Positions 17,039 through 26,479 of a DNA stretch of 64,000 bases are shown here, piece by piece. Under the pieces are notes generated by a model. It ran no database searches. It saw only the letters and a program-made list of their open reading frames with translations, and was not told the origin of the DNA. The DNA comes from Actinomyces sp. (GTDB lineage: Bacteria > Actinomycetota > Actinomycetes > Actinomycetales > Actinomycetaceae). Made by a program: the position numbers and the translations under genes. Position 1 is the stretch's first letter. The number at the start of each line of letters is the position of its first letter. The stretch spans positions 1-64,000 of the forward strand of contig NZ_JARKVC010000039.1 of NCBI RefSeq assembly GCF_029851875.1. The letters are read 5' to 3'.

Positions 17039-17422
17039 ATGCGTACCCTGCTCAACCTCATCTGGGTGGTCTTCGGCGGCTTCTGGCTCTTCCTGGGCTA
17101 CCTGTTCTTCGGCGTCGTCGCCTGCATCTTCATCGTGACGATCCCTGCCGGTGTGGCCTGCTTCCGCATCGCCGGGTACGCCTTGTGGCCCTTCGGGCGA
17201 TCGGTCGTGGAGACGCCCGGCGCCGGGGCGATGAGCGGGCTGGGCAACGTCGTGTGGTTCCTGGTGGCCGGCCTGTGGCTCGCCATCGGGCACGTGACGA
17301 CGGCAGCCGCCCAGGCCGTCACGATCGTGGGGATCCCGCTGGCCGTCGCCAACCTCAAGATGATCCCGGTGACCTGCTTCCCCTTCGGTAAGGAGGTCGT
17401 TGACACAGGCGGCGTCCTGTGA
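17039..17422 (+). CDS. YccF-domain inner membrane protein
   Basis: A 127-residue membrane protein with two copies of the YccF pattern. Each copy has a hydrophobic helix pair followed by a short loop ending in a PFG motif (LWPFGRSVV at about 49-57, CFPFGKEVV at about 112-120). The start MRTLLNLIWVVFGGFWLFLG is typical of the family. Function is unknown. It lies 64 bases after the ATP-grasp gene and converges on the ybaK-like gene, with a hairpin between the two stops. Confidence 0.85.
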   Translation: MRTLLNLIWVVFGGFWLFLGYLFFGVVACIFIVTIPAGVACFRIAGYALWPFGRSVVETPGAGAMSGLGNVVWFLVAGLWLAIGHVTTAAAQAVTIVGIPLAVANLKMIPVTCFPFGKEVVDTGGVL

Positions 17423-17453
17423 CCCGTGGGATCGCGGCGCTGCCCGCCTGACA

Positions 17454-17489
17454 GGTGGCTGCCACTGCGGGGCCGCAGGCGCAGCCACC
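17454..17489. terminator. Bidirectional terminator between yccF and ybaK genes
   Basis: Nested hairpin: the outer arms GGTGGCTGC (17454-17462) and GCAGCCACC (17481-17489) enclose an inner perfect stem CTGCGG/CCGCAG. It lies between two convergent stops. Confidence 0.6.
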
Positions 17490-17494
17490 GAGGC

Positions 17495-17998
17495 TCAGAC
17501 CTCTAAGGGGGCGAAGGAGGCCTGGGCGACGGCGGCCAGGTCGGCTGGTGCCAGCCGCACGCTGAGCCCGCGCCTGCCTGCGGAGACGATGACCGACGCC
17601 GCCTGCTCGACCGAGGCGTCGACGACCACAGGCATACGTCGCTTGAGCCCAAGCGGGGAGATCCCACCGACCACGGAGCCGGTGACGCGCTCGGCGTCAG
17701 CCGGCGCGATGAGGGCCACCTTCTTCATCCCCAGCGCCTTGGCGGCGTGCTTGAGACTGAGCCGGTGACTGACCGGCAGCACGCACACCCCGACCTGGTC
17801 ACCGTCACCGACCAGCAGGGTCTTGAGGGTGAGGTCGGGGTCCACCCCCAGCCTGGCGGCCGCCTCCTGCCCGAAGCCGGTCTCCGAGCGGTCTGAGTGC
17901 TCGTAGGTGAGGACCTCGTGATCCACACCGGCCTTGTCCAGGGCAAGCAGGGCCGGCGTCGCCGCGCCGGGCTGGGACCCGCGGTGCTTCTTGCTCAT
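17495..17998 (-). CDS. ybaK: Cys-tRNA(Pro) deacylase, YbaK/EbsC family
   Basis: Editing enzyme (167 aa) that removes cysteine wrongly attached to tRNA-Pro. The YbaK fold is shown by the TYEHSDRSETGFGQEAAARLG start (about 33-53), the catalytic lysine region TLKTLLVG (about 57-64) and the GGISPLGLKRRMPVVVD segment (about 111-127). Start codon ATG at 17998 follows TAGGGT by 6 bases, suggesting a leaderless transcript. It is monocistronic and convergent with the yccF-like gene. YbaK rather than the related ProX is favoured by the GGISPLG motif. Confidence 0.92.
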   Translation of the reverse strand: MSKKHRGSQPGAATPALLALDKAGVDHEVLTYEHSDRSETGFGQEAAARLGVDPDLTLKTLLVGDGDQVGVCVLPVSHRLSLKHAAKALGMKKVALIAPADAERVTGSVVGGISPLGLKRRMPVVVDASVEQAASVIVSAGRRGLSVRLAPADLAAVAQASFAPLEV

Positions 17999-18004
17999 GG
18001 GCAG

Positions 18005-18010
18005 ACCCTA
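18005..18010 (-). promoter_or_regulatory. -10 element, likely leaderless start of ybaK
   Basis: TAGGGT (minus strand) ends 6 bases before the ybaK ATG at 17998. Confidence 0.5.
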
Positions 18011-18060
18011 GTCCTGTCGCTCGGCCACGCAGGTCGCTGAGTCGCGGGTGCCAGCCAGGC

Positions 18061-20835
18061 TCAGGCGCTCAGGTGGTGACGGCCGTGCCCGAGCCGGACG
18101 CTCTCGCCTCCGGGCAGCCTCACCCGCGCCGTGGCTCCCACGGGGACGACGACGTCGAGGCTCAGCGCGCCGTCGTCGTCGGTCCTCCAGGAGGAGGCGG
18201 CCCAGCCGTAGGGCGTGCGGTGGACCGACTCGGCCCATCTCAGGCCCCCACCGGGCTGGGGAGCGATCTCAATGACCCGGTAACCGGGCTCGGCCGGGGC
18301 CAGGCCGCCGACGACCTGTTCCAGCCAGGCGGCCACCGCGCCCAGCGCGTAGTGGTTGAAGGAGGTCATCCCGCCAGGGTTGATGGAGCCGTCGGGCAGC
18401 ATCGAGTCCCAGCGCTCCCACGTGCTGGTCGCGCCCATCGTGACGGCATAGAGCCAGGAGGGGCAGGAGGTCTCCATGAGCAGGCGGTAGGCCGCCTCAG
18501 CGTGCCCGGTGGCGGACAGCGCGGCGGTGAGCGCCGGGGTCCCGGCAAAGCCTGTGGCCACGTTGCCTCCACTGGCCTCGACCAGCTCGGCCAGACGCGC
18601 ACCGGCCAGTGCTCGACGCTCCTGGTTCCCGGCCAGGTCGAAGGCGATGGTCAGGGCGTAGGCCGTCTGGGTGTCGCTGGTCAGGTGCCCGGCGCCGTCG
18701 GTGTAGCGGGCGCGAAAGCCCTCGCCGATCGCGTCGGCGAGCTGGCCGTAGCGCGTCGCCTCCTGCGGCTCGTCCAGGACCTGGGCCCACTGGGAGACGA
18801 TCCTGGCGGAGTGGGCGAAGAAGGCGGTAGCCACCAGGTGCGGGTCCGTCATGGCCTGCAAGGGGTCCTCCGGCGGTGCCGAGGGGTCCAGCCAGTCGCC
18901 CAGCTGCATCGAGCAGTCCCACACGTGGTCCTCGCCGGACAGGGAGTCGACCAGGTCCACCCAGCTCCTGGCCGAGTCGTACTGCTGGCGCAACAGTCCG
19001 GCGTCCCCGGTGGCGCGGTAGATCTCCCAGGGCACGACCGTGGCGGCGTCTCCCCACACGGCGGCAGGCGTCGGCGGGGTCCAGAAGCCGCCGGGAATGA
19101 CCGGGACGTACCACGGGACCGTTCCGTGAGCCTCCTGCTCGATCGCCAGGTCCGTCAGCCACGAGGAGAGCAGGCCGGTGCAGGAGTAGTGGAAGGCGGC
19201 CGTGGGAGCGAAGGCCTGGATGTCGCCGGTCCAGCCCAGGCGCTCGTCGCGCTGAGGACAGTCGGTGGGGATCGAGACGAAGTTGTCACGCATGGACCAG
19301 CGCGAGTTCTCGTGCAGGCGAGTGACCCGCTCGTCCGAGGCGGCAAAGGCACCCAGACGTTCCATCTGCGTGTGCAGGACGACGGCGACCAGCGCCCCGT
19401 TCTCGATGGCGGCCTTGGCCTCGGCCGCTCCGCCCGGCCACCCGGTGACGTCCACGTAGCGGAAGCCGTGGATCGCGAAGGCCGGCTCCCACTCCTCCAG
19501 GCCGTCGCCGCGCAGGGTGTAGACGTCGGTGGCCTGCGCCTCGCGCAGGGGCCGCGTCCCCAGCTCTGCGCCGTCGAGCACCTCGGCGTGGCGGACGGTG
19601 ACTGACTGGCCGGCTGCGCCGCTGACCTGCATGCGCACGCGTCCGGAGATGTTCTGCCCGAAGTCGACCAGCACACGCTGCGGCGAGAGCTCGATGACCT
19701 TGCCGCCCAGCTCGGTGGTGCGCCGTGGAAGGACCGTGACCTCGGCGGGCTGGAGGATCTCGGTGGCGCGTACCGGGGCGTCGGTGGGCATGACCAGGCG
19801 CTCGGCGTCACTGGCTCCGACGGTGACCGGCCACCACGTGGAGTCGTCGAAGCCGGGAGCGCACCAGCCTGGGGCAGCCAGACGGGCGTCGACCTTCTCG
19901 CCGTCGTAGAGGTCGGTGAACAGGATCTCGCCGGCCCCCGCCTTCCAGGAGGAGTCGGTGGCGATGACCTGGCGGGTGCCGTCGGCCAGCGTGACCTCGA
20001 GCTGGACGAGGGCGGCGACGTCCTCGCCGTAGAGGTTGCGGTAGCCGCCGTCGAAGCCGATGTGGCCGCGGTACCAGCCGTCAGCGAGCTGGGCGCCCAC
20101 GGCGTGGGAGCCGCTGCCGTCCCCGCCTGCGGTCAGCAGCCCGGTCACGTCGTAGGTGCGGGCCACGATGCGGCTGCCGTAGACCGTCCAGCCGGGGACC
20201 AGCTCGTCGGATCCCACGCGCTGGCCGTCGATCTCGGCGCGGATGAGGCCGTGGGCGCTGATGTAGGCGCGCGCGGCGACGACGGGGCCGCTCAGCGTGA
20301 ACTCCCGGCGCACTCGCGGGGGACGACGGTCAGCCAGCGGGTTCTCTGGCCAGGACGGGCCCACCGGCAGGGCCTGCCAGTCACTGGGGTCCAGCAGGCC
20401 GACCTCGTAGGCCACGGGGGAGGACCACGGGCTCGTCGAGGTCTGTGGGTCCTGCCCACCAGCGGCCGCTGAGCCGCGGACCCGCACGCGCAGCACGACG
20501 CGCTCGCGGGAGGTCAGGGGCTGGGCGGGCCAGGCGGCAAGGACGCCGTCAGCTGTGGCAAGGGGGAGGACCTCGGGGGCTGCCAGGGGCGTGCCGGCGG
20601 CGTCGGTGCGCGTGACCTCCAGCTCGGCGCTGCTGGCCTGCCAGCCGGCCGGGGCTGTGGCGATCTCCCAGGACAGGCGTGGGGCGGTCGCGGCTCCGCC
20701 CAGGACGTCTCCGGGCAGGTACTGCTCGAGCTTGAGGTGGCTGGGGGCCGCGAGCGGGCCGACGGGGTCGGCGAGGTCGGCGGCCCGCAGCTCGGGTTCG
20801 GGCGTGAGCGGCCGGATGGGAAAGAGGGTGCTCAT
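18061..20835 (-). CDS. Alpha-L-rhamnosidase, GH78 (first copy)
   Basis: Hydrolyses terminal alpha-L-rhamnose from glycosides such as plant rhamnosides. The 924-residue protein has the GH78 layout: N-terminal beta domains (about 1-340), a PARTHENOGENETIC-free plain (alpha/alpha)6 catalytic domain with the acidic motif DCPQRDERLGWTGD (about 524-537), and a C-terminal beta domain ending in VVPVGATARVRLPGGES. There is no signal peptide, so it is cytoplasmic and its substrate must be imported. It is transcribed alone from a promoter region carrying a 14-base operator (20854-20867) only 18 bases before the ATG. It is a paralogue of the next, frameshifted gene. Exact linkage specificity is unknown. 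Confidence 0.93.
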   Translation of the reverse strand: MSTLFPIRPLTPEPELRAADLADPVGPLAAPSHLKLEQYLPGDVLGGAATAPRLSWEIATAPAGWQASSAELEVTRTDAAGTPLAAPEVLPLATADGVLAAWPAQPLTSRERVVLRVRVRGSAAAGGQDPQTSTSPWSSPVAYEVGLLDPSDWQALPVGPSWPENPLADRRPPRVRREFTLSGPVVAARAYISAHGLIRAEIDGQRVGSDELVPGWTVYGSRIVARTYDVTGLLTAGGDGSGSHAVGAQLADGWYRGHIGFDGGYRNLYGEDVAALVQLEVTLADGTRQVIATDSSWKAGAGEILFTDLYDGEKVDARLAAPGWCAPGFDDSTWWPVTVGASDAERLVMPTDAPVRATEILQPAEVTVLPRRTTELGGKVIELSPQRVLVDFGQNISGRVRMQVSGAAGQSVTVRHAEVLDGAELGTRPLREAQATDVYTLRGDGLEEWEPAFAIHGFRYVDVTGWPGGAAEAKAAIENGALVAVVLHTQMERLGAFAASDERVTRLHENSRWSMRDNFVSIPTDCPQRDERLGWTGDIQAFAPTAAFHYSCTGLLSSWLTDLAIEQEAHGTVPWYVPVIPGGFWTPPTPAAVWGDAATVVPWEIYRATGDAGLLRQQYDSARSWVDLVDSLSGEDHVWDCSMQLGDWLDPSAPPEDPLQAMTDPHLVATAFFAHSARIVSQWAQVLDEPQEATRYGQLADAIGEGFRARYTDGAGHLTSDTQTAYALTIAFDLAGNQERRALAGARLAELVEASGGNVATGFAGTPALTAALSATGHAEAAYRLLMETSCPSWLYAVTMGATSTWERWDSMLPDGSINPGGMTSFNHYALGAVAAWLEQVVGGLAPAEPGYRVIEIAPQPGGGLRWAESVHRTPYGWAASSWRTDDDGALSLDVVVPVGATARVRLPGGESVRLGHGRHHLSA

Positions 20836-20853
20836 CGAGGTCTCCGTTCACCG

Positions 20854-20867
20854 TTGAAGCGATTCAA
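20854..20867. promoter_or_regulatory. LacI-type operator before the first GH78 gene
   Basis: TTGAAGCGATTCAA, a near-perfect palindrome with a central CG. The same consensus (TTGAAnCGnTTCAA) precedes other genes of the rhamnose locus. It lies 18 bases upstream of the start codon and should block transcription when bound. Confidence 0.75.
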
Positions 20868-21131
20868 TCCTAGGGTGCAGGCTGAGGGTGGTCAATGCGG
20901 GCCTGCTCCCCGCGGGGAGGCCCTCACGATGCTGCGGCTGACGGTGAAGGAGGTGATGCCGTGTGACCGTGCCAGGACCAGCCCCTGCCCTCGCGGCCGG
21001 GGCTGGGCGAGGACGTTGGGACTGAAGGTCTCCTCGCCGCCCACACCGGGCTCGGGGGCCGCGGGGTCACGGCGATGGGGCGGATGACGGCGCCGCGCTC
21101 CACGGGAGGAGGACGACGCCGTCGGTCAGGC

Positions 21132-24048
21132 TCAGGACTGCTGGGCCGCCGGGACGGGAGGCGCCTGGGGCGCGACCTCCTCGATGACGGCGCCCAGTGC
21201 CGCACGCGCCTTCTCCAGCCCCGGTACGAAGCCGTAGACCGTGGCGGCTGCGGGCAGGACCTTGGCGGTGGAGCCCAGGTCGTGCCTGAGCACGTGGGCG
21301 AGCGCGGGGGCCGGGTCCTGTCCGAACATCGGGTGCGTGCCGGAGACGGCCTCGACGACGCGCCCCCACACCTGGGGGTCGTCGATGACGTCACGTACAG
21401 TCAGGATCGCAGGACGGGCATCCTCTAGGCCAGGGACGCTCACGGTCCACTCGTGCAGCCCGTGACCCACCTGGACGCTCTCGCCGCCCGGCAGGCAGAC
21501 CTCGGCGCTGGCACCCACCGGCACCCGGAGGCTCAGGTGCAGGGTGGATCCCTCCAGCTGCCAGGAGGTGCGGGCGGTGCCCAGGGGAAAGGCGTCGCAC
21601 CACGCTGGCAGAGGTGAAGCCGTGGCCCACCTGCGGGGCGACGCGCAGCTGCCTGCCGCCGGGGCTGACCAGCTCCAGACCGGCCAGGTCGGTCAGCAGC
21701 CACTGGGTGACCGCTCCCAGGGCGTAGTGGTTGAAGCTCGTCATCTCCCCGAGGTTGATGTCCCCGTTGGGCAGCATCGAGTCCCAGCGCTCCCAGACGG
21801 TGGTCGCCCCCATCGTGACGGGGTAGAGCCAGCTCGGGCAGCCCCGCTCCAGCACGAGGCGGGAGGCTGTGGCCGCCTGGCCGCTCTTGACCAGGGCGGT
21901 GGGCACCAGCGGGGTGCCCACGAAGCCCGTGGAGACGCGGAAGGAGCGCAGGCGCACCAGGTCCGCCAGGCGCTGGCCCGCGCCGGCCACACGCCGCGGG
22001 GTGTCCAGCAGGTCCCAGGCCAGGGCCTGGGAGTAGACGGTGGCGCAGTCGGAGATGATCAAGCCGTCGGCGGTGACGTAGGCATCCAGGTAGGCCTGGC
22101 GCACCGCCCCAGCCAGCGCCTCGTAGTGGGCGGCGCGCTCGGCGTTGCCCAGGGCCTGGTAGGCGCGGGCGGTGATCTGCGCGCTGCGGGCGAAGTAGGC
22201 GGTGGCGACGACGTCGCTGTCCGCCTTGGCGGCAGCGGCGTCCTGGGGCGGGGCGTCGGGGTCGAGCCAGTCACCGAACTGGAAGCCCCCGCGCCACAGG
22301 TGGCTGGCGCTGGCGACGTCGTCGATCCCGTCGACGAAGCAGGCCATGGCCTCCACCGTGCTGGCCAGCAGGCCCAGGTCCCCGGTGGCCTCGTAGGTGG
22401 CCCAGGGCACCAGCGTGATGGCGTCGCCCCAGGCGCAGGTGAGCCTGTTGCCTCCGAGGACGTCGGGGGAGACCACCGGCAGCGCGCCGTCGGGAGTCTG
22501 GGCCCAGGCCAGGTCCTTGACCCAGGAGGCCAGGAAGGCGGAGGCGTCGTACAGGGACAGCGAGGTCGGGGCGAAGACGCCGATGTCGCCGGTCCAGCCC
22601 AGGCGCTCGTCACGCTGGGGGCAGTCGGTGGGGACGGTGATGAAGTTGTCGATGGTGGACCAGCGGGTGTTCTCCACCAGCCTGGTCACCAGCGGCTGGG
22701 AGGAGGAGAACCAGGCGGTGCGCTCCATGCCGGCCGAGACCACGCGTGCGGTGATGGAGGCCGCCAGGGCGTCGTCGTCACCGGGGAAGCCCTCGACCTC
22801 GACGTAGCGGAAGCCGTGCTGGGTGAGGGTGGGGGCAAAGACGTCCTCGCCCCCGGACAGGGTGACTCGGTCGGTGGCCTCGGCGTTGCGCAGCGGCCTG
22901 GTCCCCAGCTCGCCGTGCTCCATGACCTCGGCGTGACGCAGGGTGATGACCTGGCCGGCCTCGCCGTGCGCGGCCAGGCGGACGTGGCCGGTGAGGTTCT
23001 GACCGAAGTCCACCACCGTCCTGCCAGCGGGCGTGGTGATGACCTCGACAGGTGCCAGCTCGCCGATGACCGTGGGCAGGGGCAGGGTGGTGGGCTCGAG
23101 CGCGGCCTCGGGAAGGTCGAGCACCTCCACGGCCGTCTCGGCGGCCTGCTCGCCCAGGGCCGGCAGGCGCAGGTCGGTGGACTGGCCGTTGTACAGGTCG
23201 TTGGCGGTGACGTTGGAGGGGCGGGTGCTCCAGGTCCGGTCGGTGGTGATCGTGGTGCGCTCACCGTCCGTGCCGGTCAGCTCCAGCTGGGCGGCCAGCC
23301 ACAGCCTCTCGCCGTAGACACGGTCCTTCATGAGCCAGGTCAGGTGCCCGCGGTACCAGCCGTTGCCCAGGACGACGGCGAGCTCGTGCTCACCGGGGGC
23401 CAGGGCGGAGGTGAGGTCGTGGGTCTGGGTGAGGAAGCGGCTGCGGTACTCCGTCCATCCGGGGGCGAGCTCGTCGCTGCCGATCTTGACGCCGTCGAGA
23501 TAGGCCTCGTAGGTCCCGCCGGCGCTCAGGTGCAGCCGGGCGGCAGCCAGCGGCTCGCAGACGGTGAAGCGGCGCACGAGGACGGGGGCGGCGTCGGTGC
23601 GCTGGTTACCGGGGGCGGTGACGGTCTGGGCGCTCCAGTCGGAGCGCTCCAGCAGCCCGGTCTCGACGACGGTGGGATCTGACCAGGGTGAGAAGACGCC
23701 GTCGTCCCCGGCCACGCGCACGCGCCAGGTAGCGCGCTCGCGAGAGGCCAGTGGCGCGGCCGGCCAGGCCTGGAAGAGGGAGGAGGGGGAGGGGAGGGCA
23801 AAGACCTCGGTGACCGGCTGGGAGCCGACAGCACCACGGGCGATCTCGATCTCGGCGCGTGCCTGGCTCCAGCCCTGGGGCGCGGAGGGGACTTCCCAGG
23901 ACAGGGCTGGGGTGGCGAAGGTGCCGCCGAGAACCTCGGTGCCGGCGCGGTGGTGGTCCACGCGCAGGCGCACAGGGGCGGCGAGGGCCCCGACGGGGTT
24001 GGAGAGCTCGGGCGCCGGGGCGTCGAGAAGGGTGGGGTGGTCAGACAT
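21132..24048 (-). pseudogene. Alpha-L-rhamnosidase, GH78 (second copy), frameshifted near the 3' end
   Basis: Paralogue of the first GH78 gene. The ATG at 24048 follows GGAGG by 5 bases, and the first about 815 codons read as an intact rhamnosidase, including the catalytic TDCPQRDERLGWTGD motif near residue 480. Close to 21597-21607 the frame is lost: the expected continuation (CDAFPLGTARTSWQLEG, then VPVGASAEVCLPGGES) is in another frame, which stays open to 21132. Without correction the protein ends at 21391 with about 75 unrelated residues. The rejoined gene also carries about 90 extra residues beyond the GH78 C-terminal domain, of no recognised family. No signal peptide. The catalytic domain is complete, so the truncated product might still be active. 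Confidence 0.8.
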
Positions 24049-24067
24049 GGCGTCCTCCGGATCGTCC

Positions 24068-24081
24068 TTGAACCGTTTCAT
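24068..24081. promoter_or_regulatory. LacI-type operator before the second GH78 gene
   Basis: TTGAACCGTTTCAT, matching the locus consensus TTGAAnCGnTTCAA at all but the last base, 19 bases before the ATG of the second GH78 gene. Confidence 0.7.
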
Positions 24082-24193
24082 ATCGGTGTGAGGCACTGTA
24101 GGCACGTGCTTGGCGCGCTGTCAACGGGCTCGGGGGTGGGTGGGTGCGGGGTGGGGATGAGTGTGTGCAGGGTGGGCGGGCGGTGTCGGTATC

Positions 24194-24871
24194 TCAGGCG
24201 CGCAGGCGCGAGACGGCGTCGGCCATGACGGCGGCCATGTCAACGGCCGAGTCAAGCAGCCACTCCAGCTGCACTCCCTCAATGAGCGAGGCGAGCGCCA
24301 GTGCGGTCAGGTCTAGGTTGAGGTCGGCGCGGATGCGTCCTGCGGCCTGGTCCGCAGCGAGGTCGGCGCGGATCGCGGCGCGGAAGCGGTGGGTCAGGCC
24401 GACGATGTAGTCGTGTGCGGGGTGGGAAGGGTTGACGGCCTCTGCCCGCATGACGGCGTCGAGCTGGATGAGCCCGCGAATCGTGGCGTTGTGCGCCATG
24501 ACCTGGGGTAGGGCGTCAAGGAACCCGTGCTGGGCGAAGAGCTCGGCCCGCCAGCTGGTCTCAAGCTCCTCTCGGCGGGTCAGGACAGCCTGGAGGATGG
24601 CGTCCTTGGTGCCGAAGTGGTGGCGCAGCAGGGTGTGGCTGACGCCGACCGCCTCGGCGATCTGGCGCACTGAGAGCCCCTGGAACCCTTGCTCGGCGAA
24701 GACCTGCATGGCGGCGTCGACGATCTCGGCGCGGCGTCGCTCCCCATTGGCGTAGCGGGTGCGCCCGTCTGGGGTGGCGATGGGGGAAGGGGCGATCTGG
24801 AGAGCGGGTGCTGCCTGCGCGGAGGGCTGCTCTGCGGTGGGGGTGTGCCGCGGTGATGGTGTGCTTGGCAT
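24194..24871 (-). CDS. TetR-family transcriptional regulator
   Basis: A 225-residue repressor. A Pro/Ala/Thr-rich disordered stretch (about 1-40) precedes the TetR DNA-binding domain, whose helix-turn-helix reads LSVRQIAEAVGVSHTLLRHH (about 65-84); the remainder is the helical ligand-binding and dimerisation domain. The open frame extends to 24913, but the ATG at 24871 has GAGG close before it and leaves the divergent operator outside the gene. It is divergent from the MFS/GH1 pair, and the 50-base dyad between them is the likely binding site, so the repressor probably controls glycoside uptake and its own gene. The ligand is unknown. Confidence 0.88.
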   Translation of the reverse strand: MPSTPSPRHTPTAEQPSAQAAPALQIAPSPIATPDGRTRYANGERRRAEIVDAAMQVFAEQGFQGLSVRQIAEAVGVSHTLLRHHFGTKDAILQAVLTRREELETSWRAELFAQHGFLDALPQVMAHNATIRGLIQLDAVMRAEAVNPSHPAHDYIVGLTHRFRAAIRADLAADQAAGRIRADLNLDLTALALASLIEGVQLEWLLDSAVDMAAVMADAVSRLRA

Positions 24872-24909
24872 GGTCCTCGCTCCCTGTCTGGAACAGTCTA
24901 GCGAGTGAG

Positions 24910-24959
24910 ACATGTTCCACTTCGATTGAGATATATATCTCTACCAAAGTGGAACATGT
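24910..24959. promoter_or_regulatory. Nested dyad operator between tetR and the MFS gene
   Basis: Outer 13-base arms ACATGTTCCACTT (24910-24922) and AAGTGGAACATGT (24947-24959) are perfectly inverted, and an inner 14-base palindrome GAGATATATATCTC (24928-24941) shares the same centre. Each outer arm also contains the small palindrome ACATGT. The inner part is AT-rich in this G+C-rich genome and may be the promoter itself. Confidence 0.75.
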
Positions 24960-25036
24960 TGTGTATGGTGTGGGCGCAGCGACCGCTGCGCCCACCTGCC
25001 GGCCACGAGCCGGCCTCCTCATCTCAAGGACGATCG

Positions 25037-26380
25037 ATGAGCACCACTTCCGTACCTCGCCCGGGCGACGTCGCCGACGACGTCGCTCCCGCCGTCGTTG
25101 ATACCCAGACTTCCCAGGGCGTCCCGGACTCCCCGGACGCCGAGTACCAGGCCATCACCCGTAAGTTCGGCAGCCCCAAGCGCACGGTCTAGCTGGTCCT
25201 GATCGCCGCCATCGGTGGCTACATCATGATGATGGGCATGGGGACGGCCTTCCAGCTGCGCCTGTCCGTCATCGACAAGGACCTGGCGACTCTCGTTTAC
25301 TCGCGGGCCACCTCACTGTCCGCCCTGCTCATGCTGGCCGTCGTACCCATCGTCGGAGCCCTGTCTGACCGTACGATCTCGCGCTTCGGACGCCGTCGGC
25401 CCTGGATGCTGGGCGGCTACCTCGTCGCGCTGGCCTGCTTCTGGCTCATCGGCACCTCGACCTCGTCGCTGGTGAGCATCGTGGCCTACATCATCGGTAT
25501 CGCTGCCGCCCAGGCGGGATTCAACGCCTACTCCACCATCCCGGTCGAGGGGATTCCTGGAAACATGCGAGCCCGCGTCATGGGAGTCATGGGCCTGTGC
25601 GGCGCGCTGGCCATGAGTGCTGGATCCTACCTGGCTGGCGCCCTGGTCAAGGTCAGCTCGGTGGCCCTGATGACGGTGCCGGCCCTGCTCGCCCTCGTGC
25701 TCGCGCTGCCCCTGTTCCTGCTCTACAAGGACCCGCAGCACACCCGTGAGGAGATCCCCTCCGGCGGCATGCTCTCCATGTTCACCCACATGTTCGTCAA
25801 CCCCGTCAAGCACCCGGCCTTCGCCTGGGTGTGGGTCTCCCGCTTCCTTGCCGGCTCGGCGATGGCGGCCTTCCTGGGGTTCTTCGTCCTCTACCTCATC
25901 GTCGGGCTCGGCAACGACCCTGCCTCTGCCGGTGCTATCGCCGGGCGCCTGTCCCTGATGAGCGCCCCGGTCTCGATCATCGTCTTCACAGGATCGGGCT
26001 GGATCGCGGACAAGCTGGGCATGCTCAAGCCGCTGGTTGCCCTGGCCTCAGTCATCATGGGCGTCGCCCTCGTCATCGCGGCGACCTCAGACTCCCTGAC
26101 CGGTTTCACCGTGGCCTGGATGCTCTTCGCCGTCGGCCAGCCGATGTACCTCACGGTGGACCTGGCCCTGTGCGCCAAGGTGTTGCCTAGCGAGGCTGAC
26201 GCCGGCAAGGACATGGCCGTCTTCGGTCTGGCCCTCAACCTCGGCAACGTCCTGGTCCCGGCGATCGCCCCGACCCTGCTGGGTCCGCAGTCCACCAACT
26301 ACCCGCTCCTGTGGGGCGTGGGCACCGGCTTCTGCGTCCTGGCGGCGCTCATCATGCCGCTGGTCAAGGGCGTGAAGTAG
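25037..26380 (+). pseudogene. MFS sugar transporter with an in-frame amber codon
   Basis: Major facilitator transporter (about 446 codons) for import of a sugar or glycoside. The ATG at 25037 follows AAGGA, and 51 codons later TAG (25190-25192) interrupts the frame just where the first membrane helix begins (KRTV-stop-LVLIAAIGGYIMMM). The frame then stays open to 26380. The loop SDRTISRFGRRRPWMLGG and about twelve hydrophobic segments are typical of the sugar-transporting MFS. TGG (Trp) changed to TAG is the simplest explanation. Internal ATGs at 25226-25240 could restart translation but would remove part of the first helix. It lies divergent from tetR and 99 bases before the GH1 gene. Confidence 0.8.
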
Positions 26381-26479
26381 GTAGGTAGCGGGCCGCGGGT
26401 GCGCCGTCGCCAGTTCCTGGTGGTGAGCCGGCAGCCATCTGCCACTGGTAACAATGAAGGACATGAAAGGACAGATCCT

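Noticed and set aside
21544..23682. Open frame of 712 codons opposite the second GH78 gene
   Set aside because: Antisense shadow with biased composition and no motifs.
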